NCBI RefSeq assembly: GCF_900114415.1
Contig: NZ_FOSZ01000005.1
Coordinates: 1-64,000 of the forward strand
DNA length: 64,000 nt
Source of the DNA: Shimia haliotis
Lineage (GTDB): Bacteria > Pseudomonadota > Alphaproteobacteria > Rhodobacterales > Rhodobacteraceae
Direction of reading: 5' to 3'
Shown here: positions 1-7,830 of the stretch, piece after piece
Layout of the letters: each line of letters starts with the position of its first letter
Numbering within the stretch: position 1 is the first letter of the stretch
Made by a program: the position numbers and the translations under genes
The notes under the pieces: generated by a model
The model's input: only the letters and a program-made list of their open reading frames with translations
The model's database searches: none
What the model was told of the DNA's origin: nothing

Positions 1-285
1 CAGTGAAGCTGTTGTAACTCTATCATCGATCCCGAAAGACCTAAGAGCCAGATATGCAGGTGTTTGTTCATCGAAATGAACCAAACCGCCCTCATATCTC
101 TTCAGTTTAGTAACAATGTCAAATAACGTCGGAGCCAAAACCCCAGAGACAAAATCAACCGACCGCGCTACTAACTTGCTAGCGCAACCCGCTGATACTG
201 CTCGATTTTCTTCCGAACCGTCCATCCCCGAAGCGCCGCTCCGTGTCCGTCTGGCCCGCCGTTAGCGCCTCAGCGCCGCCGGTGA
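1..285 (-). other. rRNA operon leader (16S gene lies just left of the window)
   Basis: On the minus strand this is leader RNA rather than protein. Downstream of the promoter it carries a boxA-like antitermination element (TTATTTGACATTGTTA, about 111-126) and a long hairpin whose arms AGATATG and CATATCT sit at 50-56 and 93-99. Inside them, GTTCA and TGAAC close a small loop. This order (promoter, boxA, stem that pairs around the 16S precursor) matches rrn leaders I know from Roseobacter-group genomes. The 16S gene itself is not in the window. An ATG frame (225 down to 1) stays open by chance and should not be annotated as protein. Confidence 0.72.
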
Positions 286-291
286 AGGGGG

Positions 292-319
292 TTCTAAGCC
301 TAACACCAAACAGCCGCAA
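292..319 (-). promoter_or_regulatory. rrn promoter (-35 TTGCGG, 16-bp spacer, -10 TTAGAA)
   Basis: Read leftward, TTGCGG (319-314) and TTAGAA (297-292) are separated by 16 bp, followed by the rrn-type leader. Upstream of the -35 lie several A-runs (about 322-400) that could act as an UP element. Neither hexamer is consensus, but the arrangement is like stable-RNA promoters of this family. Confidence 0.6.
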
Positions 320-395
320 GCGCTTTTTCCAACTTTTTCCCACTTTTTTCAAAAAAGATGTCGAAGCCCTGTTTTTCTTGATCTTTTTTGTAGTT

Positions 396-582
396 TTTTG
401 ATGTTTGCCAGGTCCGTTTTGGCCCCTCTCTGCCGGCACGAGAACCGGACAATGGGGGATTTGGCAAAAGTTGGGCGTGAATCACGCGAGTCGAGGCAAC
501 GAGTCAGTCGAGATAGTCGGTAAAACGCACACGAGTCGTCCGAATTTCCCCGACACGGGATCAAAACCTGCCGGTCTCAGAG
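396..582. other. intergenic stretch with no recognised element
   Basis: Between the rrn upstream A-tracts and the end of the ABC-like gene I see no convincing ORF or terminator. A 12-base piece at 516-527 (GTCGGTAAAACG) matches part of the 11-bp-phased repeat found at 6646-6678 and 59812-59855, but it is a single unit here and may be chance. Confidence 0.4.
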
Positions 583-3500
583 TTAACGGCTCTCCTCTTG
601 CGGCTCTGAGGTGGCAGAGTCTTCAGCCTCACTCTTCTTGGGGGCGCCCACGTAGCCTGACACTGCCTGCAAAATGCGGAAGGCCGTAGACGCATCGTTT
701 TCAACCACAGCCATGAATTCGCTTTCCCCCAGCCGCAGGGTCTGGAGGTCGGTTTTGGCATACATGTCGAGCGCGCGCTTTTCTTTGCGCAGGAGAGCCA
801 GCTCCCCAACCAATGTGCCCGGACCCGCCACAGCCACCAGATGGCTGTCCCCATCGGGCGTGTCATAACCAAGACCCGCCTCGCCTTCGAGGATCAGATA
901 GGCGCCATCGCCGGGGTCATCGCCCATTCGGAAGATATATTCGCCCTGCCCCGCTGTGTGCCATTGCGCCCCAAAGGCCAGAAGACGCAACTGCCGGCGC
1001 GAAAGGTTGGCAAACATGTCCGCAGAGACAAGCGCCCGCATCTTGCGGCGCAGGTCGGCACTTGCGGCGTTGTCGGTTTCCGCCACCGCTCCGGTGCCAC
1101 CATCCTTCAAACGCCCATGCTCTAGCTCCAGAACAAAGTCAAAGGCCTCCGCGTCTTCAAAGTCTTCCTCGAGATAGACAACCGTTGTCTCCGGCAGCAA
1201 TTCTCGCAGATTGGCAACCACATGGCTGCGCTCGGCCTCATCAAAGGAGGAGAGGCATCCGTTCAGGATCAGAATGTCGGGCTTCTTGATCGCAGCGCGG
1301 CTGATCGCCAAGGGCTCAGCAAACGCTGACGGCAGTCCAGCCCCGCCGATACCGGATGGAACCGCGTAGATCAGCTCCGCCACCTCCTGCTTCATGCCGG
1401 CTTCGGAAAGTTTTTGAGCCACGATGTCACGGATCTGCTCACCCCGCGCACCGGCTGATGCCGACAGTTTGCCATAGATGGCATTTTCCAGAACCGTCAG
1501 CCCCGGAGCAAATGTGTTTTCAGTGAGAGGAGCAAAGTAGACCACAAGCCACTCCGCCAGTTTTTCCGCTTCGTTGTGGCGCAATTCGATGATGCTGTTC
1601 TTAAGCTCTTCGGTGAAGCCGGGGCCGATACGTTCTGCCGAGACTTCAAACGGCAGCTCGAGCATCTGAACAAGCTCATCCCGCTCCATATTGGCCAGTC
1701 CAACTTCACGGCTCTTGCTCACCAGACCGACTTTGCGGGTAAAGACGTCGGGGTTCAGACCAAGTTGCTGAAACAGCGGGTGATCAGTGCCATCAACACC
1801 GAAGGTCTGGTTCAACATCTCGATCACTTCACGCGACATGCGCAGAATGCCGTCCTCAATGCCCAACTCATGAAGTAGGTCAAGAAAGTCACTTAGACCG
1901 GCGTATTCAACATCATCCATTGCCCGACGGGGCGTTGCGAAAAACAAGTTCGAAGCCACCGGTAGAGCGGGGTTATAAAGAGAGGGATCAAACCGGTAGT
2001 AAGCCTTGTCCAAATCGGCGTCTTTCAGGGCCTGTTCAATTTCGGGGCGCAAATCAATCAGCGCCTGCGCCAAATCGGGGTGATCTTTTTCTTCAAACGG
2101 CTGATCAAGCCCACGGCGGAAGAGTGCATTGCCCGCGCCAGTGGCTTCCATCAAGCGAAGCCAAAAGGCGTGCACATCATCTTCGTTGTCCAACCCTGCC
2201 AGAGCCGGATCAACCCAATCTGCATAGAGCTTGTCCAAACTGTTGCCGGTGCGTTCGGTTTCATAGGCGCGTTTCTTAGCTTCTGCTTCTCCAAGCGGAT
2301 CTGGCAATTCCGAAACCGGACGCCGCTTGAGCGGCATCAACACGTTTTCTCCAAATGTACCTTCAAACACATAAGGCGAAGGATCCGCATACCCGACGCG
2401 CGTGGCGACAACACGCTGGTGCAAATCATTCAACACCTGCCCACCAACCTCGATACTACCGCTCACGGGGGTGATTTCCCGCGTGAACAACTCCGCAACC
2501 GCCCGCCTCTCTTCCGCGTCTTGGGATTTGACCGCCACGACCCCGCCCTTTGGCAACGTGACGGTGATGTCCTCAAGCACAGTGTCGCCGTCATGATCCC
2601 GCACAAAGACATCTTTAATCACTACATCGCCGGTCAGGCGCGGGATTTCGTCCGGCTCGCCAGCCAACAGTTCTTCGTCCACGATGCCTGGCGGGCTGAA
2701 CCGATCCACAATCAGCTCCCAGCGCACAGACAGATCCGCCACACGGTTGTAGTAATTCAGCAGTTCTTTCCATGGGGAGGACAGATCTTTGTAGGCCGCC
2801 AACGCCGCAACCAGAGCGCCAAGCGATACTTGCCCGCGGATCACCAGAATGCCGCCCACAAGATAGAAGAAGAACGGCGTCAACTGGGTGATGAAGTTGT
2901 TGAGGAACTTCATGAAGAATTTTTTGCGATAAATCGTCAGGCGGATCAGAAAAAGCGTTCCAAGGCGCCGCGTGATCAACGACAACCGGTATCGCCAGCC
3001 GCCGTTCACCCGAAGCTCAGGCGCGCCCGCAGAGGTTTCTCCGATCTCTGCGGCCAATTGGCGGACTTCTTTGATGCGGTCTTTGTTGTGCAGATTGATT
3101 TGCCGCTGAAGTTTGGGAATGATCCACGCCTGTAGTGGGATCAGGGCAACCGCCGCCAACCCAAACCAGAGGTTTTGCAGAAACAAGAACGTCAGAATGG
3201 TAATCATTTGCCCCGCCTGCATCACCGGCAGGCTGACCGCATCGCCCATCATTCCGCCCATGGGCTCCGCCTCTGCGGTGATCATTGACACCAACTCACC
3301 TTGAGAGGTGCGTCGCAGATAAGGTTGGGGGAACCGCGTGATACGACCAATCAGCGTGTAGCGGAAGCGGCGCAACATACGTTCCGACAAAACCCCCTTC
3401 ATTGTGTTGATGCGCATCTTCATCAAACCATGCGCCAAAACCGCGACAAGGAAAGCAACACTCAGGACAATCAGGAAAGTTTCCTGATCCATTTCATAGT

Positions 3501-3618
3501 CAAAGACATCGATGACACTTTGCCCGGCGTCAATCGCGTCATTAATAATACGCTTGGGCAGTTCTAGGGTCAGAAACTGCAGCGGAAACAAACACGCCGT
3601 CAGGACCAACAGGACCAT
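583..3618 (-). CDS. ABC-transporter-like membrane protein with degenerate NBD and C-terminal cNMP-binding domain
   Basis: A 1011-residue protein from its first ATG. Residues about 1-300 form an ABC exporter-type transmembrane domain. An ABC nucleotide-binding fold begins near 330, is interrupted by a long insert (about 430-700), and resumes to about 835. Residues about 868-985 resemble a cyclic-nucleotide-binding domain with a GELALL phosphate-cassette motif. The P-loop is gone: at 361-374 the sequence runs VAVKSQDAEERRAV where GxxGxGKST is expected. Walker B reads ILILNGCLSSFD, so the Asp-Glu pair is Asn-Gly. The signature motif is also unrecognisable. ATP hydrolysis by this protein is therefore doubtful. 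The reading frame extends 18 codons further upstream (to 3672) with exporter-like residues (ERTLFSFIWKYSKRDQ) but no ATG/GTG/TTG; a GGGAG lies 5 nt before an ATT there. True start uncertain. Confidence 0.85.
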   Translation of the reverse strand: MVLLVLTACLFPLQFLTLELPKRIINDAIDAGQSVIDVFDYEMDQETFLIVLSVAFLVAVLAHGLMKMRINTMKGVLSERMLRRFRYTLIGRITRFPQPYLRRTSQGELVSMITAEAEPMGGMMGDAVSLPVMQAGQMITILTFLFLQNLWFGLAAVALIPLQAWIIPKLQRQINLHNKDRIKEVRQLAAEIGETSAGAPELRVNGGWRYRLSLITRRLGTLFLIRLTIYRKKFFMKFLNNFITQLTPFFFYLVGGILVIRGQVSLGALVAALAAYKDLSSPWKELLNYYNRVADLSVRWELIVDRFSPPGIVDEELLAGEPDEIPRLTGDVVIKDVFVRDHDGDTVLEDITVTLPKGGVVAVKSQDAEERRAVAELFTREITPVSGSIEVGGQVLNDLHQRVVATRVGYADPSPYVFEGTFGENVLMPLKRRPVSELPDPLGEAEAKKRAYETERTGNSLDKLYADWVDPALAGLDNEDDVHAFWLRLMEATGAGNALFRRGLDQPFEEKDHPDLAQALIDLRPEIEQALKDADLDKAYYRFDPSLYNPALPVASNLFFATPRRAMDDVEYAGLSDFLDLLHELGIEDGILRMSREVIEMLNQTFGVDGTDHPLFQQLGLNPDVFTRKVGLVSKSREVGLANMERDELVQMLELPFEVSAERIGPGFTEELKNSIIELRHNEAEKLAEWLVVYFAPLTENTFAPGLTVLENAIYGKLSASAGARGEQIRDIVAQKLSEAGMKQEVAELIYAVPSGIGGAGLPSAFAEPLAISRAAIKKPDILILNGCLSSFDEAERSHVVANLRELLPETTVVYLEEDFEDAEAFDFVLELEHGRLKDGGTGAVAETDNAASADLRRKMRALVSADMFANLSRRQLRLLAFGAQWHTAGQGEYIFRMGDDPGDGAYLILEGEAGLGYDTPDGDSHLVAVAGPGTLVGELALLRKEKRALDMYAKTDLQTLRLGESEFMAVVENDASTAFRILQAVSGYVGAPKKSEAEDSATSEPQEESR

Positions 3619-3854
3619 CTGATCGCGCTTCGAGTACTTCCAGATGAAGGAAAAAAGTGTACGTTCTATAATGAAGTCTCCCGCTGAAGGAGGCCGAACG
3701 GCTCCCCTGCCCGATCTTTAGGATGCTATCAACGAAAGCTTTGACAATTCAAACGCTTTCTTGCGACGATACGTCAAGGAAGCGAGACGGCATTTGCGTG
3801 GCACACTTTCTGTCGCTAGTCTCGAATCATGAGGGCTTACATGGGACGCGGTCG

Positions 3855-4235
3855 ATGAACGACCAATTACTGCTTTTACTGCTGATTGCGGCACTTCAGA
3901 TCAAACACCTGATTGCGGATTTCTTTCTGCAAAACAGTAAAATGATCATGGGGCGCGAGGTCTATTGGCATTTGGGACGTACCCAACACGCAGGAATCCA
4001 TTCGATTTTCTCGACCCTCGTTCTGGGCATTTTCGGAACACCACTTGTCCCGTTACTGGCGATTGTGGTGGCTGAGTTCATCATTCATTTCCACATCGAC
4101 TGGCTCAAGGCACGGTATTCCGTGAACCGGAATCTACAACCGGATCAACCTCTTTACTGGTATGCGATGGGCACAGATCAGGCCGCACACCAACTCACCT
4201 ATCTGGTCATGGCTTGGATTTGGATCTGTCTCTGA
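3855..4235 (+). CDS. DUF3307-like small membrane protein
   Basis: 126 residues, strongly hydrophobic. An N-terminal run of Leu is followed by a motif (KHLIADFFLQ) typical of DUF3307 proteins, which often begin with a segment that stays at the membrane and carries conserved His and Asp. Further membrane segments lie near 45-75 and at the C-terminus. The ATG at 3855 is chosen because hydrophobicity starts there; an in-frame ATG at 3723 would add 44 residues of unrelated composition. Function of the family is unknown. It is transcribed divergently from the ABC-like gene and converges on the hot-dog protein gene. Confidence 0.6.
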   Translation: MNDQLLLLLLIAALQIKHLIADFFLQNSKMIMGREVYWHLGRTQHAGIHSIFSTLVLGIFGTPLVPLLAIVVAEFIIHFHIDWLKARYSVNRNLQPDQPLYWYAMGTDQAAHQLTYLVMAWIWICL

Positions 4236-4246
4236 TCTGACCGCCA

Positions 4247-5038
4247 TCAAAAGGCGCGAATATCCGAAATTGCGGCGATGACATTGTCTGCTCCAACGCA
4301 AATCACGCGCGCTTGCGCCCATTCGCTCCCTTCTGGCCCACGCGATTTGGCCACAAGTTTCACGGGCTCCTCCACTGGAACGGCCGCCATAAAACGGGTC
4401 TTCATTTCCCGAGCTGTACCGCCAGACACTGACCCAAAATAGGACTCCGACAAAGCACACAGCAACATGCCCGGCACGACGGCTTTGCTCAGGCCCGCTT
4501 GACGCGCAGAGGCATCGCTCACGTGAATCGGGTTGTCGTCCTTGGCCAAAGACACATACCTTTGCACAGCAGATCTATTTATCACATCCGTAGAGAAAAC
4601 GACCGCCCCATCCCCGGAAAGCCGGTCACTGAACTGTGCGCCTTTCAGCGCAAGCATCTGAGACGGCTCAATAAAACGAAGTCGCGTTTCCATCTCTGAT
4701 GCATTTACTTCACCGCCAGCAGTGCGAAAAACAAACCGCGCAGTGTGACCAATCCGTTGCCGCAAAACCTCCAGCGACACAAACACTCCGCTCGCGTCTG
4801 GGGCATCCCGCACAAACCGCTGCGTTTCATGAACCACAGAAAGTCCCGACGGCGGCTGCAACGCCTTGCGAACGTCATCCAGTTGCGGCGCCGCCAACAA
4901 CAGAGCGGACATAGACAGAGGGCAGGAGATGGAATGCTCTGGCAAAAGACCTGCGAGCAACTCAGTCAGCACCTCGCGCTCTACGGCGCCAACCACAGGC
5001 ACGTCCGCAATACGGTCGACGAACTCAAGCTCCGACAT
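4247..5038 (-). CDS. MaoC/hot-dog-fold dehydratase-like protein
   Basis: 263 residues. The C-terminal half (about 155-255) contains a hydratase-2/MaoC motif, YVSLAKDDNPIHVS, in which Asp and His would be the catalytic pair of enoyl hydratases. The N-terminal half could be a second, degenerate hot-dog fold. Its start overlaps the end of the ketosynthase gene by 14 bases, so the two are almost certainly translated from one message. With an ACP and a ketosynthase upstream, the likely role is dehydration of a 3-hydroxyacyl chain carried on the dedicated ACP. The substrate is not known. Confidence 0.6.
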   Translation of the reverse strand: MSELEFVDRIADVPVVGAVEREVLTELLAGLLPEHSISCPLSMSALLLAAPQLDDVRKALQPPSGLSVVHETQRFVRDAPDASGVFVSLEVLRQRIGHTARFVFRTAGGEVNASEMETRLRFIEPSQMLALKGAQFSDRLSGDGAVVFSTDVINRSAVQRYVSLAKDDNPIHVSDASARQAGLSKAVVPGMLLCALSESYFGSVSGGTAREMKTRFMAAVPVEEPVKLVAKSRGPEGSEWAQARVICVGADNVIAAISDIRAF

Positions 5039-6239
5039 ATGCCTTGGCGATCAGCGTCGCGTTGATGCCGCCAAACGCCAGTGAATTGGACATCACTGCG
5101 TGAGCAGTCATAGGTTGTTTCGTGTTAGGAACCGGTGACAGCCCAACCTTAGGGTCAATTTCGGTAAAGTTGATGGTTGGCGGGGCTGACTGTTTAAGCA
5201 ACGCCCCAATCGAAGTGATCAACTCCAATGCCCCCGCTGCGCCCAAGGCGTGACCATGAACGGGTTTGGTAGACGAAACTTTCATGTCTTTCAGACCTTC
5301 GCCAAACACTTCCCGCAAGGCTGCCACTTCGTTCATGTCGTTAGCGACAGTGCCCGTGCCATGGGCATTCACATAACCGATGTCAGATGGCTGCATACCA
5401 GCGGCCTTCAGCGCCTGATGCATACAGGCAACCGCCCGTTTGGGGTCGGGCCGCAGCAAATCGGCAGCGTCCGAGTTGCTGCCATAGCCAACCAACTCGC
5501 AAATGACATGCGCTCCGCGCGCCTCAGCGCTTTCCAGGGATTCAAGAACCAAAACCCCGGCGCCCTCTCCCAGGGTCATGCCATTACGGTCTTTGCTGAA
5601 TGGACGATTCACGCCCGCGGTCATCACGCGCAACAGCTCCCAGACCCTAAAGACGCCGCTTTCCAGACAAGCCTCGGACCCGCCAGCCAAACAGCGGTCC
5701 ACCTGCCCCAAGGCAACCATCTGCCAGCCAAGACCGATGGACTGACTGGCAGAAGAACAGGCCGTAGCAAGACACATCGCGGGGCCCGTTGCCCCGAACT
5801 CCATCGAAACCCAGCTCGCCGCGGCATTGTTCATGATCTTGGGAACGGACATCGGATCAAGCCGCATGCTGCCTTCGGCGGCGAATTTGAGGTAGTTTTT
5901 GTTCAACGTCTGTGCGCCGCCAAACCCGGACCCGATGGACACGCCGCAAGCATCACCGAAATCCCCGTCATCCAAACCCGCTTGGTCCACGGCTTCCCGT
6001 GCCGCAAGGACCGCGTAGCTGGCGACAGGGTCGCGCATTTTGTGCCCCGCAGCCTCCATTGTCGCGGCCAAATCCGTGTCCGAAAGTCGCGCGGCCGTAT
6101 TGACCCTCTGGACATCCAGAGTATCAAAAGCAATTGATTTCACACCCGAAATTCCGGCCTGCGTGGCCTCGATCAAGCTTTCCGCGCCCAGCCCGCAGGC
6201 GGAGACGGCTCCCATACCGGTGACAACGACGCGATGCAT
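5025..6239 (-). CDS. beta-ketoacyl-ACP synthase (KAS II/FabF type)
   Basis: 404 residues, the full length for this family. The Cys-His-His triad is visible: active-site Cys in ATACSSASQS, first His in VNAHGTGT and second His in KPVHGHALGAAG. It condenses an acyl chain with malonyl-ACP in the cytoplasm. The start codon lies one base after the stop of the ACP gene and its end overlaps the hot-dog gene, so the three form one operon. It is probably not the housekeeping FabF, which normally lies beside acpP and fabD/fabG. A role in a specialised acyl chain (lipid A, modified lipid, small polyketide) is inference from context. Confidence 0.82.
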   Translation of the reverse strand: MHRVVVTGMGAVSACGLGAESLIEATQAGISGVKSIAFDTLDVQRVNTAARLSDTDLAATMEAAGHKMRDPVASYAVLAAREAVDQAGLDDGDFGDACGVSIGSGFGGAQTLNKNYLKFAAEGSMRLDPMSVPKIMNNAAASWVSMEFGATGPAMCLATACSSASQSIGLGWQMVALGQVDRCLAGGSEACLESGVFRVWELLRVMTAGVNRPFSKDRNGMTLGEGAGVLVLESLESAEARGAHVICELVGYGSNSDAADLLRPDPKRAVACMHQALKAAGMQPSDIGYVNAHGTGTVANDMNEVAALREVFGEGLKDMKVSSTKPVHGHALGAAGALELITSIGALLKQSAPPTINFTEIDPKVGLSPVPNTKQPMTAHAVMSNSLAFGGINATLIAKAYVGA

Positions 6240-6240
6240 T

Positions 6241-6504
6241 CTATGCGGCCTGATGCTCTTCGATCTTGGAGATCGCCAGATTGAGCAGGTCCTGCACGGT
6301 TTCCACGTCGGTCAGCTCATTATCCACCGAAATATAGGCACCCCATTTTTCTTCGATCGCCATCAGGATCATCACAAAATCCGCAGACTGAATATCCAGA
6401 TCTTCCAGACGTTTGTCCGGCGAAATCTCGGAAATATCCACCATGCCTTCCTGCGCGACCATTTCCATCAGGTCTTTGGTCAACGTCTCGCGATCCGTGC
6501 TCAT
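6241..6504 (-). CDS. acyl carrier protein (phosphopantetheine-binding)
   Basis: 87 residues, acidic and helical. The phosphopantetheine attachment Ser lies in LEDLDIQSADFVMIL, where Gln replaces the usual Asp immediately before it. The ATG at 6504 has a good ribosome site (GGAAGG about 8 nt upstream); a longer frame to 6717 runs through the promoter region and is rejected. It is the first gene of the ACP-ketosynthase-hot-dog operon and presumably the carrier on which that cassette works. Confidence 0.8.
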   Translation of the reverse strand: MSTDRETLTKDLMEMVAQEGMVDISEISPDKRLEDLDIQSADFVMILMAIEEKWGAYISVDNELTDVETVQDLLNLAISKIEEHQAA

Positions 6505-6645
6505 GGTCGTCCTTCCGGCAAGTTCAATCTTCAAATCTTTGCGCCCGCAAATCGCCGGGCATGGGCGTAAGTCTAAGTGGCAAATGCGAAAGTTTCCAGA
6601 TGGAACTTCGCGGCAGCCAGACGCCGGAAACGCCTGTCTGCAAAG

Positions 6646-6678
6646 CGTAGGTATTACGTCGGTAAAACGTCGGTATTT
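6646..6678. repeat. three direct repeats with exact 11-bp period, upstream of the ACP operon
   Basis: Units CGTAGGTATTA, CGTCGGTAAAA and CGTCGGTATTT follow each other without gaps. A 21-base portion is identical, in inverted orientation, to part of 59812-59855. The spacing equals about one DNA turn, so a protein could contact every unit from the same face. The position, about 140-175 bases upstream of the ACP start, would suit a regulatory site. Confidence 0.5.
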
Positions 6679-6700
6679 TTCGCCGAAATCCAAAGAAACC

Positions 6701-7093
6701 TTACATGCCGGCATCAACCGGTTCGATCACCGGCCCGCCGCCATCGACCCAATCCTGAAACCCGCCAAGGTTGTGGACCTCGGCAAACCCCATGTCCTTT
6801 AGCAGCTTTCCGGCCAGCGCCGCGCGGCCGCCAGACGCGCAGTGCAGGATCACGGGGCGGTCCTTGCGCAGTTCGGGATCATAAAACGGCGTCGCCGCGT
6901 CGGCGCGAAATTCCAGCATGCCTCGGGAGATATGATGGCTGCCCTCTGCGCGGCCATTGGCGGCCAGCTCCGGTGCGTCACGTACATCAAGCAAGAGCGC
7001 GCCCTCAGCCATCTTGGTCTGCGCATCAGCGGTGGAAATCTTGGGAACAACCGCATGGGCAGCGGCAAGAAGGTTGGCGGCGGTCACGGACAT
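6701..7093 (-). CDS. rhodanese-like sulfurtransferase domain protein
   Basis: 130 residues, single rhodanese domain. The active-site Cys sits in LHCASGGRAA and the domain opens with the typical LLLDVRDAPE strand-loop. A strong ribosome site, AGGAG, lies 6 nt before the ATG. Rhodanese domains move sulfane sulfur via a Cys persulfide, and some are regulatory. No sulfur-metabolism genes are adjacent, so the partner is unknown. It is followed by the ACP operon about 200 bases on, probably as a separate unit. Confidence 0.75.
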   Translation of the reverse strand: MSVTAANLLAAAHAVVPKISTADAQTKMAEGALLLDVRDAPELAANGRAEGSHHISRGMLEFRADAATPFYDPELRKDRPVILHCASGGRAALAGKLLKDMGFAEVHNLGGFQDWVDGGGPVIEPVDAGM

Positions 7094-7160
7094 GGTTTTC
7101 TCCTGTGTCGGGTTTTTGCCAGCCTAGGACACATGCCAGTTTTTGCAACCAAAACGCAGA

Positions 7161-7225
7161 GAAGGCGTCAGGGGCTCGGACATTGCGGGGAGAAACCTCC
7201 CCAAGTCCGCGGACCTGACGCCTTC
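7161..7225. repeat. large hairpin with 12-bp perfect outer stem
   Basis: GAAGGCGTCAGG (7161-7172) is exactly complementary to CCTGACGCCTTC (7214-7225). Inside, GGAC pairs with GTCC, and GGGGAG pairs with CTCCCC around an AAAC loop. No T-run follows on either strand, so it is not a standard intrinsic terminator. It lies just upstream of the rhodanese gene's promoter side and could be a transcript structure or a repeat element. Confidence 0.55.
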
Positions 7226-7647
7226 GTGGAATGTTGACACCCGCGAGTTTCCCCAAAGGTATTTCCATTCGCTGCTCAGGCAAACCGGGCGATCCTCGAG
7301 AGGGGCCATCTGATCTGCCGTTGCTGCGGGATCCGAACCTTGTCACATCCACCCAACCGCCGGGTTGCCCCCTTGGCTGGATCTCGTCCCAAAATTCGCT
7401 CCCCCCTACCGGTCTTGGGGGCGAACCCCGTCCAACCGGCCTACCGCGTCGGTTTTTGCACCGCCTTCCCGCCTCGGGTTGATGGGGTTTGCTCAAAGAG
7501 CGCGCCCAATCTTCGCGACGTTTCGGCCAGCATCCTGATGCCCTCAACACGAGATGTAGACCGTTTCCGACCCGCGCCCCGCTCCGACCTCAAGAGACCT
7601 TCGCGTCCCGCCTGGGGTGTTTGACTGTGTCTCACGACCCCTTGCGT

Positions 7648-7665
7648 TGACTTAACGTTGGGTCA
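7648..7665. promoter_or_regulatory. 18-bp palindrome, operator-like
   Basis: TGAC TT AACGTT GG GTCA is an inverted repeat with a palindromic AACGTT centre, overlapping a TTGAC that could serve as a -35. The layout suggests a dimeric regulator (MerR or TetR style), but there is no clear gene start downstream within a few hundred bases on either strand. Confidence 0.3.
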
Positions 7666-7726
7666 GGAAGGCCGAGTCGGGCAAGGAAATTTTGTCGGGG
7701 CCTGTGGGCAGCTGCGTGGGCAAGCC

Positions 7727-7755
7727 TGTGGATAAGTTGTGGGGAATGTGGGGAT
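7727..7755 (+). other. DnaA-box-like cluster in G-rich DNA
   Basis: TGTGGATAA at 7727-7735 is the exact complement of the consensus DnaA box TTATCCACA. TGTGGGGAA (7738) and TGTGGGGAT (7747) follow at 11 and 9 bases and are relaxed versions. No replication genes (dnaA, repABC, parAB) lie nearby, so origin function is unproven. Confidence 0.25.
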
Positions 7756-7830
7756 GGGTTGGGAAAAGGGTTTTGGGAGGGGGAGTTGTGGAGGGATGGA
7801 AGTTTTTTGTGGGGTGAGCGGCGTCTTGGA

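Noticed and set aside
1..225. Minus-strand open frame starting at ATG 225 and running off the left edge
   Set aside because: It coincides with the rRNA leader, including the boxA-like element and the processing hairpin; the open frame is fortuitous.
179..564. Overlapping minus-strand open frames upstream of the rrn promoter
   Set aside because: They read through promoter A-tracts and the leader and have no family resemblance.
7300..7345. SRP-RNA-like words on the minus strand (GGTTCGGATCC then GCAGC)
   Set aside because: The flanking arms do not pair as SRP helix 8 requires, and the conserved GGAAGGAAGCAGC form is absent.
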